Assembly (NCBI GenBank): GCA_029582265.1 | Contig: CM055823.1 | Location: forward strand, 21,897,290 to 21,961,289 | Length of the DNA stretch: 64,000 nucleotides | Source of the DNA: Zoroaster sp. YZ-2022 | Taxonomy: Eukaryota; Echinodermata; Asteroidea; Forcipulatida; Zoroasteridae | Direction of reading: 5' to 3' | In this document: piece by piece, positions 10,535-23,600 of the stretch | Layout: each line of letters begins with the position of its first letter | How positions within the stretch are numbered: position 1 is the first letter of the stretch | Position numbers and translations under genes: made by a program | The notes under the pieces: generated by a model | What the model saw: the letters and a program-made list of their open reading frames with translations, nothing else | What the model was told of the DNA's origin: nothing | The model's database searches: none

Positions 10535-10705
10535 TTAATCTGTAAATGCTTGAAGGACATAGTATTTTGAAATTGTTCCAGACAGTTTCGACCATGCACA
10601 TTGTGGACCAACTTTTATTAAGACTCTTGAGTTTAAATGTTTATCAAAACCACAAGCAATTATTATTACATTCAGAACAGATGAAGTCCAGTAAGTCGTG
10701 GAACT
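10535..10705 (-). CDS. candidate exon, minus strand
   Basis: Following a TTTTTATTAG acceptor on the minus strand, a frame of about 56 residues beginning RSSTTYWTSSVLNVIIIACG runs to TAA. A second frame from the same acceptor reads EFHDLLDFICSECNNNCLWF and stops, so the true frame is ambiguous. It could be the downstream exon of the minus-strand start at 10977. No family recognised. Confidence 0.22.
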   Translation of the reverse strand, partial: SSTTYWTSSVLNVIIIACGFDKHLNSRVLIKVGPQCAWSKLSGTISKYYVLQAFTD

Positions 10706-10761
10706 CCTAATAAAAATACTATTATTAACTTTATTCATTAACGTAATGATTTACTGTAGGC

Positions 10762-10977
10762 CTAGGCAGATTTCGTCGCATCCCAACGCTTTTTAGTTGG
10801 TAGACTGTTACAGGTACACCGTACATGGCTGTCATTTTCCCAGACGCCACCTGTATTAACTACATGTAGTTTATTCAAGTTTCGATCCCTTTTAAAGATC
10901 CTCCTCAAAATAGCTAAAATTATAATTTTCTGTTTATTTTCTGTCTTCTGTAACAGTTCTGTACTTGTGGAAGCCAT
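10762..10977 (-). CDS. candidate first exon or small ORF, minus strand
   Basis: A 71-codon frame opens MASTSTELLQKTENKQK, continues with a lysine/arginine-rich helix-like stretch (LRRIFKRDRNLNK) and has two cysteines near the C-terminus. Upstream on the minus strand (10978-11100) the sequence is enriched in CpG, as expected for a promoter. The start ATGGCTTCCACAAGT is almost identical to the candidate start at 4203 on the other strand (ATGGCTTCCACTAGT). A possible donor, ACAG|GTGGCG, lies inside the frame, so the last part may be intronic. Product unknown. Confidence 0.35.
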   Translation of the reverse strand: MASTSTELLQKTENKQKIIILAILRRIFKRDRNLNKLHVVNTGGVWENDSHVRCTCNSLPTKKRWDATKSA

Positions 10978-11130
10978 TGAGAATGCGCATGCATGTAACC
11001 ACTTTTAGCATATCTAGGCATGGCGCTGGTCGGACCAAAGAATGTTGCGTCGTGACAGTGTTTTAACCGCAAATTTTATCAGCGGCTGATCGAACGATTC
11101 CCCTTTGAAGTGCCTTAGTTGTAACTCCTT
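10978..11130 (-). promoter_or_regulatory. CpG-enriched sequence upstream of the minus-strand start
   Basis: This stretch contains about ten CpG dinucleotides (for example GTTGCGTCGTGACAG and GCGGCTGATCGAACG), far more than the neighbouring AT-rich DNA. It lies directly upstream of the ATG at 10977. Promoter function is inferred from position and composition only. Confidence 0.28.
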
Positions 11131-11357
11131 TCTATCCTTTCTATGGTTGGGGCAAGCTTTGTGATAGGGGTCCCTTGTTAAGTAAATGTAAGTTTTTATT
11201 CTCAGTAAAGGATCAATTTTACTGATAGGGCCTTTTCTGTTTTAAAGGAATATTTTTTGATTCAGTGCCTTAACTTAGTTGATTGGACAGATGTCATAAT
11301 ATCAGAATATTTGAAACTGAATATTTAGTAAAGGATATCCATTTTCCTTTTAATTAG

Positions 11358-11462
11358 AGGTGGAAACAACCAGAGAGGGAAAGCAGCAATGAGGCAGTAC
11401 ATGTACTAGATGCTCTACCAGAGGAAGTCACAGAGGGCATTGTCCACATGGTGTGTGTGTGA
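11358..11462 (+). CDS. candidate terminal exon, plus strand
   Basis: After TTTTAATTAG a phase-0 frame encodes 34 residues (RWKQPERESSNEAVHVLDAL, then PEEVTEGIVHMVCV) and stops at TGA 11460-11462. The acidic, amphipathic composition looks protein-like. A donor-like AAAG|GTAAAA follows at 11475/11476. Unknown family; it might belong with the plus-strand segments upstream. Confidence 0.28.
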   Translation, partial: RWKQPERESSNEAVHVLDALPEEVTEGIVHMVCV

Positions 11463-12360
11463 AACAACACCAAAGGTAAAATAACGTTGTGTCAAGTGTG
11501 GGGAGGGTTGCATACACCATTCTGAAATTTTACCCAAATCAAAACCAATTTATGACACACGCTTCCTGTAATCTCATTTCTATTAAGAACCTATCACAGA
11601 GAAGAGGCAAGTCACATGATATTTATTAGGCAGAATTCAATAACAAAGGGTAGGGAATCATTTTTGGCATTTACTTGTACTCAATGGTTTTATATCTAGG
11701 GTGCAGGATGAGATTAACCATTTGTTCCAAGTTCCACCTGAGTTTTGTTTATATAAGTAATGAAACAATAAACCTTTTCACATATAATTAGTAAAACTAA
11801 GGCAATATAATATCCCAAAATAAAATCATACTTAATTGGATTTATTAATTATTGTTTATCTTGTTTATAGAAATATGTTTGAAATTGTTTTGCCTTGCTT
11901 TTTATCCACATCTAGTCATCAATGAACTTTTCCACCAGTCATCACCAAACCTTCACCATCAGACATGGTATCAACTGATACAGAATTGAAGCAAGTATGT
12001 AAGTTACGAAGACTTACTCATAAATAGAGGTATTGTGTTTATATCTGCTCATGTGTCTATCTAGATTAAAGGTATGAAGAGCATTCATTAACATCAAATT
12101 TTCAACTAGTGTATAGCTAATGATGATACAAATCTTCTCTGAAATAATCATCTGAGGTGCTGTTATATTTTAAATTTCAAAGAGCACTTTTCCCAAATAC
12201 AACACTGTTGGGGAATGACTGCATAGTTAACATAAAATCATAATAATAATTATGGTAAAACGTTTGTCATATTGCTAAAATTTCACTTTTAAAGGAATCA
12301 AACCACAACATTGTAAATAAAAATACATTGATAATTTTGTGTTATGATCCCATCAAAAAC
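11463..12360. other. AT-rich stretch, no gene seen
   Basis: Clean AT-rich sequence with no supported feature. It passes into the corrupted block at about 12.36 kb, where runs of three or more identical bases suddenly dominate. Confidence 0.45.
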
Positions 12361-12740
12361 CCAAACCTCTGCATTGGACTAAAAATTATTTTTTGGAAAC
12401 ACCCCGTGAGTATGAGAATAAACTGACAGGGAAATTTTCCCTTTTTTAACAGTCATAGTCACAGGGTCACTTTTAATCCTGAAATCATACAAAAAAAAGG
12501 AAGGTGCAAAAAAAAGAAAAACACAAAGAAACAAAAAAAGAAAAGGAGGTGAGTTGCTGCAACTAAATAAAGAGAATTGTCCTTGGAAAAGAATGGATAA
12601 AATAAAAAAGAAAAAACAAATTTTCAAAGAAATGATTAATTTTTTTTGGAAAAAACCCCAATTTTAAATATCGAAAAACTGATGAACCCATTTAAAAATT
12701 CCAGGGGTAAAGAACGAAAATTTTGTTATCTTTATAAAAA

Positions 12741-12810
12741 GTAAGACTAATTCGGACACCTTAAATTCTTTTGATAATTTTTTCCCTTGAAAAGAACTGG
12801 GGGTTTAAAC
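12741..12810. repeat. Penelope terminal segment, garbled copy, left of LINE
   Basis: Starts GTAAGACTAATTCGGACACC and ends GAAAAGAACTGGGGGTTTAAAC. It matches 6736-6809 in the same orientation once the local sequence errors are allowed for. Confidence 0.7.
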
Positions 12811-14594
12811 GATTTTTTAACCGGAAATGGTTTGATAACAAAAAACTTTTTAACATTTTTAAAAGCTTTTTCATAAACCCAAAACCCAGTGTTTCCATCT
12901 ACACACCCCCGATCAGGCCCCCGAAGGCATTTTTTTTTGCCCAAAATTGAAATACCCGTCGTTCTTTTCCAGACCCCGGCCCCATCACAAACACCCCCCA
13001 AAAGGACCCAAATTGTAAAACTGTCTATGTTTAAAACCTTTTTTAAATTGGAACCCAAAAACTCTCGAAATAACCATAAAAAATCATGTGAACGGCCCAG
13101 TCCCCAACCCCCTTAATAAAAAAAATCTTTTAAAAATAAAGTATATCACAATTTTGTGGGGGGGCCTCTTTTTTTCCCGGGTTGCTCAGGGTTAAAACCC
13201 ACCCCAAAAAACCCCAAAGTTTTAAGGGAATTTTTTAAAAAACCCTTTGGGAAAAACAAATCGGCAGTTTTTTCATCAGGATCCTGCCCTGTTCATGCAA
13301 ATAACCTGTGGGGAACTTTCCCGGCCTATAAACCATTTCATGGAAAAACTCCTCTTCCCCGTCAACAATGACATCTTATCTCTTGGATGAGGGAAAAAAT
13401 CACTGCATTGGTTTTGTTTTTTTAAAATGCCGCTTTTGACCGGTTGATCAAAAAAACCTTTCTCCCCCGCCTTTCAATATCTTTAAAAACCCATGAACAG
13501 CCCGGTTGGGGGCCCCCCATTTTTAAATGGGCCCTCGAAATTTTTGGTAGGAAACCCCAATCTGGGCCTGTTATTTTTGGGAACTATTCCCCCAAAGGTT
13601 TTGTCCCCCCACATTGGTTTGTTTATCCCTTTTCCCTTTTCTTGGATATCATTTTGGTATAATTTAAATTACCATTCACCCCTGATGACCGCGGTTTTTA
13701 TTTACTTTTTCTAAAAGAATCCCCCTTATTGTTTAAACGCTGGAGGAATGTATTAAAGGGCCCGGGTTGGATGAGACAAAACTTTAAAAGGGGGAAACAA
13801 AAAAACAGAATTTGTTTTTTTGGGAAACCCCAAAGAATTATCTATAGTTTCTCTTTTTTTAAATTTGGTGACTGCGGAAAACCCCCTCACCCAAAAACAC
13901 TAATTTGTTAAATATTTTGACTAAATAATTTTTTTAAAAACCTCATATCCCCCAACATTTTTTAAGCTTTCATCATTCATATAAAAATTTTGGGCCCAAA
14001 AAGGGAAAATATTTGAAAAAAAGTGCTGCTGAAAAAATTATACATGCATTTGTCACACCCGGTTTTAAAAATAACGGAATGCTCCCCTTCGGGTCCCCTG
14101 CAGAATCAAATATCTCGTTTTCCCCTAAAAACAGTTTCGTAACGACTTTGCCCAAAAGTCATGTATCCCAATCTTAAAAGAATTTTTCTTCCTTTTTCCC
14201 GGAAAATTTTTTTTAAAACCGATCTAATTTTTCCTTTTTTAATTTTTGCCCCAATTTATATTTCTGAACTGCTTAAAGTCTAACCCCATCACCCCAATTT
14301 TGCTTTCCCCAAACAGGGTCACCCAAAAAGAAACCAACTTAAAAACGAATGGGGGGATGGGTTTTTCTGTTGCGTTCAGATTTGGGGAATCATTTTCCCA
14401 ACAAAAACTCAAATTTTGTCAAAAATAAAACCCAAAAAGGTGCTGCTTAAAACTCACCATGTCATTTTGTGGAAATGAAATCTAAATCATATTTTTTCTC
14501 CTTGTTTGTTGTTTGTTTTATGTTTTTCTTTTTTTCCCGGGCCCCTTTGGGCCCTTTTAGGGGACAGGGGGGTGTTTTTTTAATTATTATTAAG
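12811..14594 (+). mobile_element. CR1/L2-type LINE, 3' half, garbled copy on plus strand
   Basis: Read on the plus strand this follows the minus strand of 57784-59660 collinearly. Examples: TTCATAAACCCAAAACCCAG at about 12880; AACCATTTCATGGAAAAACT then TCAACAATGACAT near 13330-13370; GTTGGATGAGACAAAACTT near 13767; AAAGTGCTGCTGAA near 14020; TATTTCTGAACTGCTTAAAG near 14260; and a tail ending TTAATTATTATTAAG at 14594. It covers the RT domain, C-terminal region and 3' tail; the endonuclease half is absent. Frames are destroyed by consensus errors and perhaps by decay. Confidence 0.88.
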
Positions 14595-14615
14595 GGGGCG
14601 ATGAACAAAAAGGTC

Positions 14616-14691
14616 GGTTGTAATCTCCGGTTTTTTTGGAAAAATTACCCCTCTAAGAATTTCACATGGTGTCCCGCAATTTTTTTACCCC
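14616..14691. repeat. Penelope terminal segment, garbled copy, right of LINE
   Basis: GGTTGTAATCTCCGG, then AGAATTTCACATGGTGTCCC and GCAATTTTTTTAC, matches 9019-9097 in the same orientation. With 12741-12810 it makes an inverted pair around the LINE. Confidence 0.7.
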
Positions 14692-17600
14692 CTTTTAATC
14701 CCTTTTTTGGGATGAATGGGTTATGGAACTTTCCTTACTGTTTTTTGTTTCCCCAAAATTTGTTTTTTAAAATTGGGAAAAATTGAATGGTTTGGGCCCG
14801 GGGGAAATTTTCCCAGCTCAATGGAAAAAATTAAAACCCAAAATTTTTATTTTTTTTTGCTCTTGTGTTCTTTTCCGATGTTTGTTGAATGAAACCATAC
14901 ATTAAATTTTTATAAAAAAAAAAAGGTTTGGTAACTTTTTTCAAAATTTTTAAAAGCTTATTTGGGTTTTGAGATGGTTGGTCCCAGAACCGTTGTAATT
15001 TCCGAAAAGTGTCTTTATGGTAAAAAATTCAAAATCTAATTGGATGGGGGATTGATCCTTTCCCCCTTTTTTAGAACAAAGGGGTTTGGGTTGGGGATTT
15101 TTTGAATCCTTTTAATTTAATAAAAGGCTCTAACCTTTTGGTAATTTTCGACAAAAAAATGATTCCATTTTCAAAAGACTTCCCCAATTGAAAAAGGTGA
15201 TGGTATCAAACATCTTTTGAAATTTTTTCTCGGGTGCTTTCTTTTGGAAAAATTTTTGAAAGTTTTAAAAATGATTTTCTGTCATGAAAAAAAAATCAAA
15301 AATCTAAAATTAATTTCATTTTTCCATGAATGACACCATGAAAAAAAAGGGGTTTACTTTCGGGTTTTTAAGTTTGATATGAAAAAGGGTTTTGAAGCTT
15401 TTTTTACAACATTCCCAATGATATTACTTCCTTTTGGAAAAATTTTGCCCAAAAAATATTGAAATTTTTAAAATCCAATTCCCACAGGATTCTCTTAAAT
15501 TTCCTTGAATTTGGCGGTCCATCACAGTCTGGTACTTAGATTAAATTTGGGTTTTTAAGAAAAAGGGGTCATTTAAAACCCTTTGGAGATTTTAAACAAA
15601 AAAACGATGCTACTATAATAGTAATCTTCCCCCAGGGCATAGGAACTTTTTTTGATCTGCCCATTTCCTCCCTCTCGACTCTTTTCCCTTGGTGATGGGA
15701 AATTGAAAGTAAAATAAAAAAAACAAAATTTATGTATATTTTGTAATTTTAATTGTATATGTTTGGTAAAATTTTAAAAATAATGTTGATATTGTTTATT
15801 TATTTATTAAGAATTCTTTTTGAAATTAAAAAATTATTTTATGAAAAGATTAATTTTTTTTCTGACTAATGAGTCTCGTGAAAATTTTAAATTTTTTTTT
15901 TTAAAATTTGAAAAAAACTATAGAAAGGACTAACGAAAGTTTAGAAAGTTAACAAAAAAATTGTTTTCTGTTTTTTCTTTGCCTCCAAGCCAAAATTTTT
16001 AAAAGGTTTTCCCAAAAAACCGCCAAAATGAGGGCGGGATAAATGAATGAATAAATAAATAAATAAACCCCTTTAATTTGATTTTAATAAATTTTTAAAT
16101 TTAAAAATAATTTAAAATAAACAATAAAATGGACTGGGGGAAACTAATCTTACCGTTAAGCTCGTTGGGGGGGATTTGGGGTCTCTGATAATGTGGTGTC
16201 TTAGCACCCGGGGTGGGAAAACCCCCAACCCCCAGTAAATAAACTCTCTTCTCTCAAACATTTTCCACACCACTGTTCTGGATGATTAGCTGTCATAGTG
16301 GATCCCCCGCCCTTTTGGGTTAACCTTATTATCTTGTTATTTGGTGTCGAGATCAGTTGTTTGATGTTAAAAACCCCTTTTTCCGGGGTTCATATTAAAT
16401 TTTATTTGCCGGGGGCAAAATAATCAAGGGGAAAAGGTACGGTCAACGCCCCCTACCACCCGGGAAATCTGACAAAATGGAAGTCTAACGATTACTGGCC
16501 ATTTTTCCCCGGTGTTATAGGCCCTACATATTGGTCTTTCATTTTGGTAAACGGGCAATTTCGTGAATTTTCACATGTACTCTTTTCCAGAAACCCCCAG
16601 TTTTTTCCCGACGTAGTGGAGTGACGCGGCCGGGGGCCCCGAAAAAACGAAAACCAAAAAAACGTTCTTCTTAAATTGATGACTTCAAAGTCTGTGAAAA
16701 AAGGTAAAGGGTTTCTGATATGTCAAAATTTCCGTGCCCTCCTTTCTTGTAAATCTATAATTTTGTGTTTTTTTGGTTTCCATATGCATCCAATGGTTTG
16801 TTTTATTTTCTAAACCCCTTCTCTCGGGAAAAAGGGGGCTTTGGGACATACAATAAATCGGTGCCATTTTTAACCCATTTTTTATGAAACCAAACCAAAG
16901 AATTTTATAACACCAAACTAACTTTAAATGGGGTTTAAAAAAAGGGCCCTTTTAAATTTAAAGGGTTTTACAAGGAATTTGTTTCCCCTTTGGGACACTA
17001 ATTACCCCGCAAGATATCCATCAATTAGATCCCCCGCATGACCATTAAAAGTTTTGGGAAATCCCTTTTAAAATCAACCGAAAAATTGGGGGGATTTAAA
17101 AGTTTGGCGATTTTGGGGGCCCCTTCCCATCCCAAACCGTTAAAAACCCCCAACTGCCTATACATTTTTGGGTGATTTTAAGCCCAAAAGGTTTCATGGC
17201 GGTTTTATTAGCCACACAATGGGGGTTAAAATCAAGGAAAAAAGGATTTTAACGGGGCCCCGGCAGGTTTTTTTGGGAATTTCTTGTTAGATTTTTTTTT
17301 GGCTTTTTTTTCAAAATTTGATAATTTTAAAAATTTTGAAGACAAAATCAAGATGGGTTTTTGGGAAATTGGAAAAAAAGGGTTTAAAGTTTTGGTTTTT
17401 GCTTTGCAAAACCATGCTCTATATTTGGGTTTTGTTATATCAAAAAACTGCGTATAGTTATGTTTAAAGAATGTCAAAAAAATATTGGTTTAAAAGACTT
17501 TTTAAACCGGATTCAAAAATTTTTTTTTTAGTAAAGTTGATACAGGCATTAATGAAAATATTAATAAACATTTGTTATTACAAAAACCCACAAGAAATGT

Positions 17601-20600
17601 AGTTGTTGAAATTTTGGAAATATATACAGGGGGAATACCATCTGGGGTCATGCCCTTTGGCCCTTTTAAATTTATCCCTTACTTTCCCCACCATGTTCGG
17701 GGTTCCCCATTCCCGGTTTTCGCTGCCATTGGTAAAGCCCACAAAAAACTTGTACTTTTTAAAAACCCTTTTTTTCTTTTTTCATTTTTTTTGGTTTTGC
17801 CTGCTTACTCCTGTTTAAAAAGGGCCCCCAAAGAGGTCTTTAATCTTTGATTTTATTTTTTCTTTAAAGCGGCTTTGAAATTTCCCGGGTCTTTTTTTTT
17901 AAATAAACAAATAAAATTTTTGATCAATTAATAACATACAACCAAAAAATTTTCCCCTTAAAAGATTTTTCCGCATTACAAAATTTTTCATGAAAATTTT
18001 CCATATATGTTCATGATCCCTGACCCCATTTCCCCAGGTTCCCATTTCCCGTCTTTTCCCCACCCCCGATCCTTGTTCAGGTTGCCTTTTCCGTGCCATA
18101 TGTCTGAGGGAAGATGGAGTTATTTGGACCGTTTTTAACACATTTTAAATTTTACAATAAAAAAATTTTTGGGGGAAAAGGGGGAAAACTATTTTATTAC
18201 ATGAAAAAAAACATTTGTTTTTTATTGCAAACAGTTGAAATCAATCACATTATTAAACTTATGAAAAATTAAATTTAAAATTAAAATTTGGGGACCTTTC
18301 CCCACCCCTCCCAAGTGGGTCCCATAAAAAAAACCCCTAATATTTTTTTAAAAAAAGTTTGAAAAATGAATAATTTCCAGTAAAGGGAAAAAAACCCCCA
18401 AAATAGTAATTGTGAATATTTTTAGAAGTCCCAAAAGTGTTCAATACATTGTTTAAATACCATGAAAAGGGTTTCTTTTTTTTTTTCAGAAAAATCCTGC
18501 AATTGTTATTCCCCGAATGTTATTGAGTTGAATAGGGAGTTGTTTGTAAAGGCTTTTTGTATTCAAAAACATGATTTAAATATTTTAAATGTATATTTTC
18601 TCACATTTATACTTTTATGTTTTGTTTTTGAAAATTCTTAAACAACTTGAAATTAAAAATTTTTTTTTCTACTTAAACCCTTAACTATTTTTCAACATTT
18701 TTTGGCCCCAAAAGGGGCCAAAATAAATTTAAAGGGTCTTCCTCGGTTTTTGGTGGCTTTGGTTGGGGGCCCCCGGCGCATCTTGGTCACCAAGTTCTCA
18801 CCTTTTTTGTTTTTTTGGGAACATTGAATGGGCTTTGATGTTTCCCTCAAGAATGGTTATCTTGCCATTTTTGATGGGCAGCAATGGCTCTACCCCGAAT
18901 CTCCCTCCCATTTGTTTTAAACCCCCGGCCGCATATGCCCCGCCCCATTCTGAATTGGGAGATAAAAACCCAACCCCAATGTTATAGGGAAACCTCACCA
19001 TAGCGAAAAAAAAATTTTTAAAAAACAACAAAACTCTTAAAAACAAAATTATATTAAAATTTTTCCCTGTGGGGTTTGGGCCCTTGGGTGGGCCCGGCCC
19101 CCAAAAAATTTGGAAAAATTTTAAATTTTTCGGGGGATTAATTAATCAATTATTCTTAGTATTTTAAAATTTCATTCACATTTTTGGGAATATTTTTTAT
19201 AAGAACCCTTTTTTGAAACATTAAAAACTATAAATTAAATTAATATAAACTTACTAAAAAAAAAATTTGGGTTTTTAAAACATATTACAAAGGGAGCACC
19301 CTTTTTGTTTTTCCTTTAAAACAAAGAAGTTCAGCGAAAAATTTGGCTTATATTCACCCAAAAATGGGGCTCCCAGTGCACAAAAAATTACTAAATTTTA
19401 GGTCAAATTTCATTTAAATTAATTTTTTTTTATGCAATTTTTCCACTGTATAAATGATTAAATTAAAAATTAATCGGGTGAGAACCCCCCCTTAAAATCG
19501 TCTATTGTTTTCATTTTCCCTTTTTTAAAAATGGGCCCCAAAAAAGGGTGGCCACCAACCTCCGATGCTAACAAAAGACCTGTTTTTAAACGTTAAAACG
19601 CTGACGGGCGAAATAATGCACAATCACACTACCCCCCTTTTTAAAGTCCAAAACACAAATACTTCAAATTGTGGTTAAAACCTTCCAAACCCTACTACTA
19701 AGAAAGGGAGTATGTTTTCTGAGTTTTTAAAGGTTAACGGAAGAAAAGTCAAAATTTTTTGGGGAAAAACCCCGAGGCATGTAAACTCTGGGGTTTTTTA
19801 AGAAAGAACAGATGTTTATCAATGGGGGGCGCAAAAACGGGAAAAAAAACTTTAAAAAAAAGGGGGGCCAGTGGGCACCCCTTCCCCACCTCTTTCCCAG
19901 TTCGGGTTGCCCTTTTAAAGTCATGTTCCGGGCCCCTTTCCCGGGTTGCCCTTTTTCCTGACCCCTGATCCTTCGGGTTTTGCCTTTCCCCAGTCATATT
20001 CCAGTCTTTTTCCCCTGTTTTTTTGTTCCCAAAGACTTCATTATAAAAAATGTTGGTCTGGCTGATGACCCCTTACTCCCAAAACTTTAACTCACCGGGT
20101 TCTTTTATCAATGTTCCACCCAATTGAACAATTTTAAACTGCTTTTATTGTATTTTTTTTTAGTAGTTTAACAAAGCAACTGTGTGGGGTTGTTCGCAAA
20201 AAAAAGGAAAGGGGTTTTTGAAAGGTAGTTAAAACCAATTTGCAAAAAGATATTAAGGTCGTGTTTCGTTTGAATGATGAGGGGGGGTGGTATTAATTTT
20301 GGGTTTAAAGGGGTTTTAAAAAAAAACAAAAAAAAACACAGAATAAAGAAAGAAAGAAAAAGACTTAATGAAACCCAAAATTCCCTGATTTTTTTCCATT
20401 ATATTAGGGTTTGCAATTTTCAAAAATTGAGGTGATTTTTTGGGGCCTTTTTTATCTAAAATTGAACATTTTAAAATGTCATTGAAAGGCATCGGGGCCG
20501 GTTCATTGTGGTTTTTTACCCAAAGAAAATGAGAAAAAAATTTTTTAAAACTATTAAAATTATCTAATTACCCTAATTTGCAATACAGGGCCCGACCCCC

Positions 20601-23600
20601 CCATATATTTTTCTCAATCATTTTTAAGAGCCTCGTCAGCATAAATTTAAAACTAACAAAAAAAGCATAAAAGCAGGCTTGGGCGATCAAATTTTTTGGG
20701 TTTTTTTTTTCCTTTCCCTCCCCCAAAACCCCCACATGAAAATTTCCCCCCAAAGGCCCTGCCCTTTTCTGTGTTTATTTTGTCATTTTTTTGTTTTTTT
20801 GTCCAAGAAAAAAAAAAGGGTTGATTGCTGTGTTCAAAATGTATTTTAAACCCCTATTAAATAAATATTTATTTTTTTTCCAAGGGGTTTTGTTCTCTTT
20901 TTTAGTTACATTTTTTTTTCAAAATTTTTTGGGGTTTAAAAGGAAAATTTCCCAAAGAATTTTTATTATGTTGTCCTTTGGGGTTTTTTGGGTTCCAAAG
21001 TTAATCACAAAAGGCTGGGCACCCATTGGTTTTTCCCCAAACCCCAAAATAAGTAAATTTTTTTTCAAAAAGTATACTTGATTAAATGTTGAAAATGATT
21101 TAATTTTGGAAATAATTAGGGATAAAATTTTTAAATTTTTAGAGAAAAACAGGACACGTTTTTTTTTTGTTCTACCTCCCAAATGCAAAGGGTTGGCCCA
21201 AAAATCACAAACTAATTGGGGGTAAAAAAGGACTTTTGGGGTTTTTTGATCCTCATTAAGAAAAAATTTAAACATGAACTTTGCCAAAGGTGTTTGAAAA
21301 ACAGAAAGTAAAAAAAGCAAATGTAAAAAGTTTTGAACAATTTTTTAAAATAATCAAAAAAGGGTTGTATACTTATCTTGTTTTTGGGGTTTACAATTTT
21401 TTAAAAACACAGATAAAGGGGCGGGGGCAGAAGGAACTTTTCTTCAAAAAACAATTAAGTAAACACTATCATTTTCCCCAAATCGTGCTACACTAATGAA
21501 AAAAAAAAGTTCTCTTTCAGCAACATCACTTTTTGGGAAAACCCAGAGATTTGGGATCAAAATGAAGTGGGGTTGTATCATTTAAAAAAGCTTTATCAAT
21601 TATTGAAAAATTTTTTGATATATGGCCCCTACTACTAAAAAAAAATTTGGGGAAACCGGTTTTTATCATCAAAAGGTTTGAAATGTTCCATAAACCCGGA
21701 TTTTCATTTAAACCCTCTTTTTTCAGTAGTAAATGCCCAAAATTTTAAAAAATCCCCTAGGGTTCCTTTATCATAAATTTTCCATTGAAGTTGTTTCTCA
21801 TCAATACTGTAAACATTGTGTTTATCAAAAAATAATCTTGCTTTAACTGGGGTTTTTCCCGGTTTTCCCTAAATTGTTTTGAGAGTATTGTGTAAATCCA
21901 ATCATGGTGCTAAACAATTTAAAAAAGGCCCACCCAACCCCTTAAAAAAAACAAATGGGCTGAATTTTTTGGGGTTTTTAAATAACACATACATGGATCC
22001 CTTTTTTTTTGAGAACACCCCGGAAAAATATCCACTAGTTTTCCCATTGTGCCTTCCAGATATTACTGAGTAATGCTCCCATCCCCAGATATCCGGTATT
22101 TGTATACTATAGTTATTGGTTTTTGTGTTTTGTAAATTATTTTTGGGAATAAAGGGCCCTTTTTTCAGTATAGAAAAAAAAATTAATGAATGAATAGTAG
22201 GGGGAAAAAAAAATTCCTTTAAATTAAAATTTTATTAATTTTTCCCAAAATTTTGCTCTCATAATCCAAACCAAAATTCCAAAAAAAATTTCGGGAACAA
22301 AAACAAGTTTTTTAAAGGGGGACGTATCATCACAATAAAAGCAGATTTTTAACGGGCAGGGGTTGGTGCCCTTTTTAAAAGATGAACACAGGGAAAAAAT
22401 TACGGGTAAAGGAAAAAAGATCCTTTTTTGGTAAATGGTTGGGCATCAAAATGGGTGCAGTGACTTTTTTTTTTTTTTTTCCCAAGGGGTTTGGAACATG
22501 TATGGGGCCGGGCCCAAATTTTTCCCAAAACCAGGTATGGTGGCTAAGAGGGCCCCAAAATCATCCCGGGCTTCATCCCCTATAAAAAAAGTCGTTTAAA
22601 ACAACAAAAAACAGAAAAAAATTAAAAATGCGGTTTGCTTTCGGGAGGATGTAGGGGGAGCCCAAAAACCGGAGACTTGGGGAAATATTTTCGGTCACGA
22701 TTTAAATTTTAAAAACTCCTCCATTTCCATGCCCTGTTGATCATGAATTTTACAGGGAAAGACATTTTAAATTTTAATAAAAAATTTTGGGCTGAGTGCC
22801 CAAAACTTTTTAAATAAAAAATATTTTCAGATTGAAACAATAAAACCAAACTTTTCCCAAGTCAAAATGACATCAAAAGTCAAGGATAAAAAAAATTATA
22901 AAAAAGGAGAAAAGTTTGTTTGAGATGGCTAAAACCAACAGCATTAACTAGAATCATGCCAGGGGCAAAACAAATTTTTGAAAAAACCCCAGACTCTTGT
23001 TTTGGCCTTTAACATCATCCCTTGGTCTATTTTCGGGTAAAGATTTTAAACCCCAAGGCATTGTTGTATAACATGTGCCTTTTGTTTAGTGGGATCCCCT
23101 GGAAACAAATTTTAAAAAATTGTTTGAAAATTATGTTGTTTTTTAAAAGAAAAAAAAAAGATAATATCCCCCATGTTTGGCTCAACAGACCCAAAATATA
23201 AAATTTTAAAAATAAAAAGGGGTTTAAAAAGATAATATTTTTTTAAACGAATTTTAAAACAAATTATGAAATTTGGAAAATTGGAAAATTTTGTAACATG
23301 AATTTTGGGTTTTTAAAAATTTGGCCGTTTTGTGTTTTCTTCGGGTTTCTTTTTTTTTATCGGGTCTGGTAATTTTTGCACGGGAAAATTGGTGTTTTTT
23401 TTAGTTTTTTTTTTTCGAAATTTTTCCCGTTGATTTTTGGGTTATCTTGTTGTTTATCAGGGTATAAAAATTGTTTTTATTTTATTTTAAAGGTTTTTAA
23501 TCTTAATTTCCAATTTGAAGTGGGTTTTAAATTTTAAAAAGTTTTAAACCCAATACAGGGCCCTCGGGGAAAACTTTTTTAACTGATGGGGCTACCCTTT

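Noticed and set aside
20919..21320. 133-codon minus-strand frame as a gene
   Set aside because: Lys/Phe/Leu/Asn-rich translation of A/T runs, with no independent evidence.
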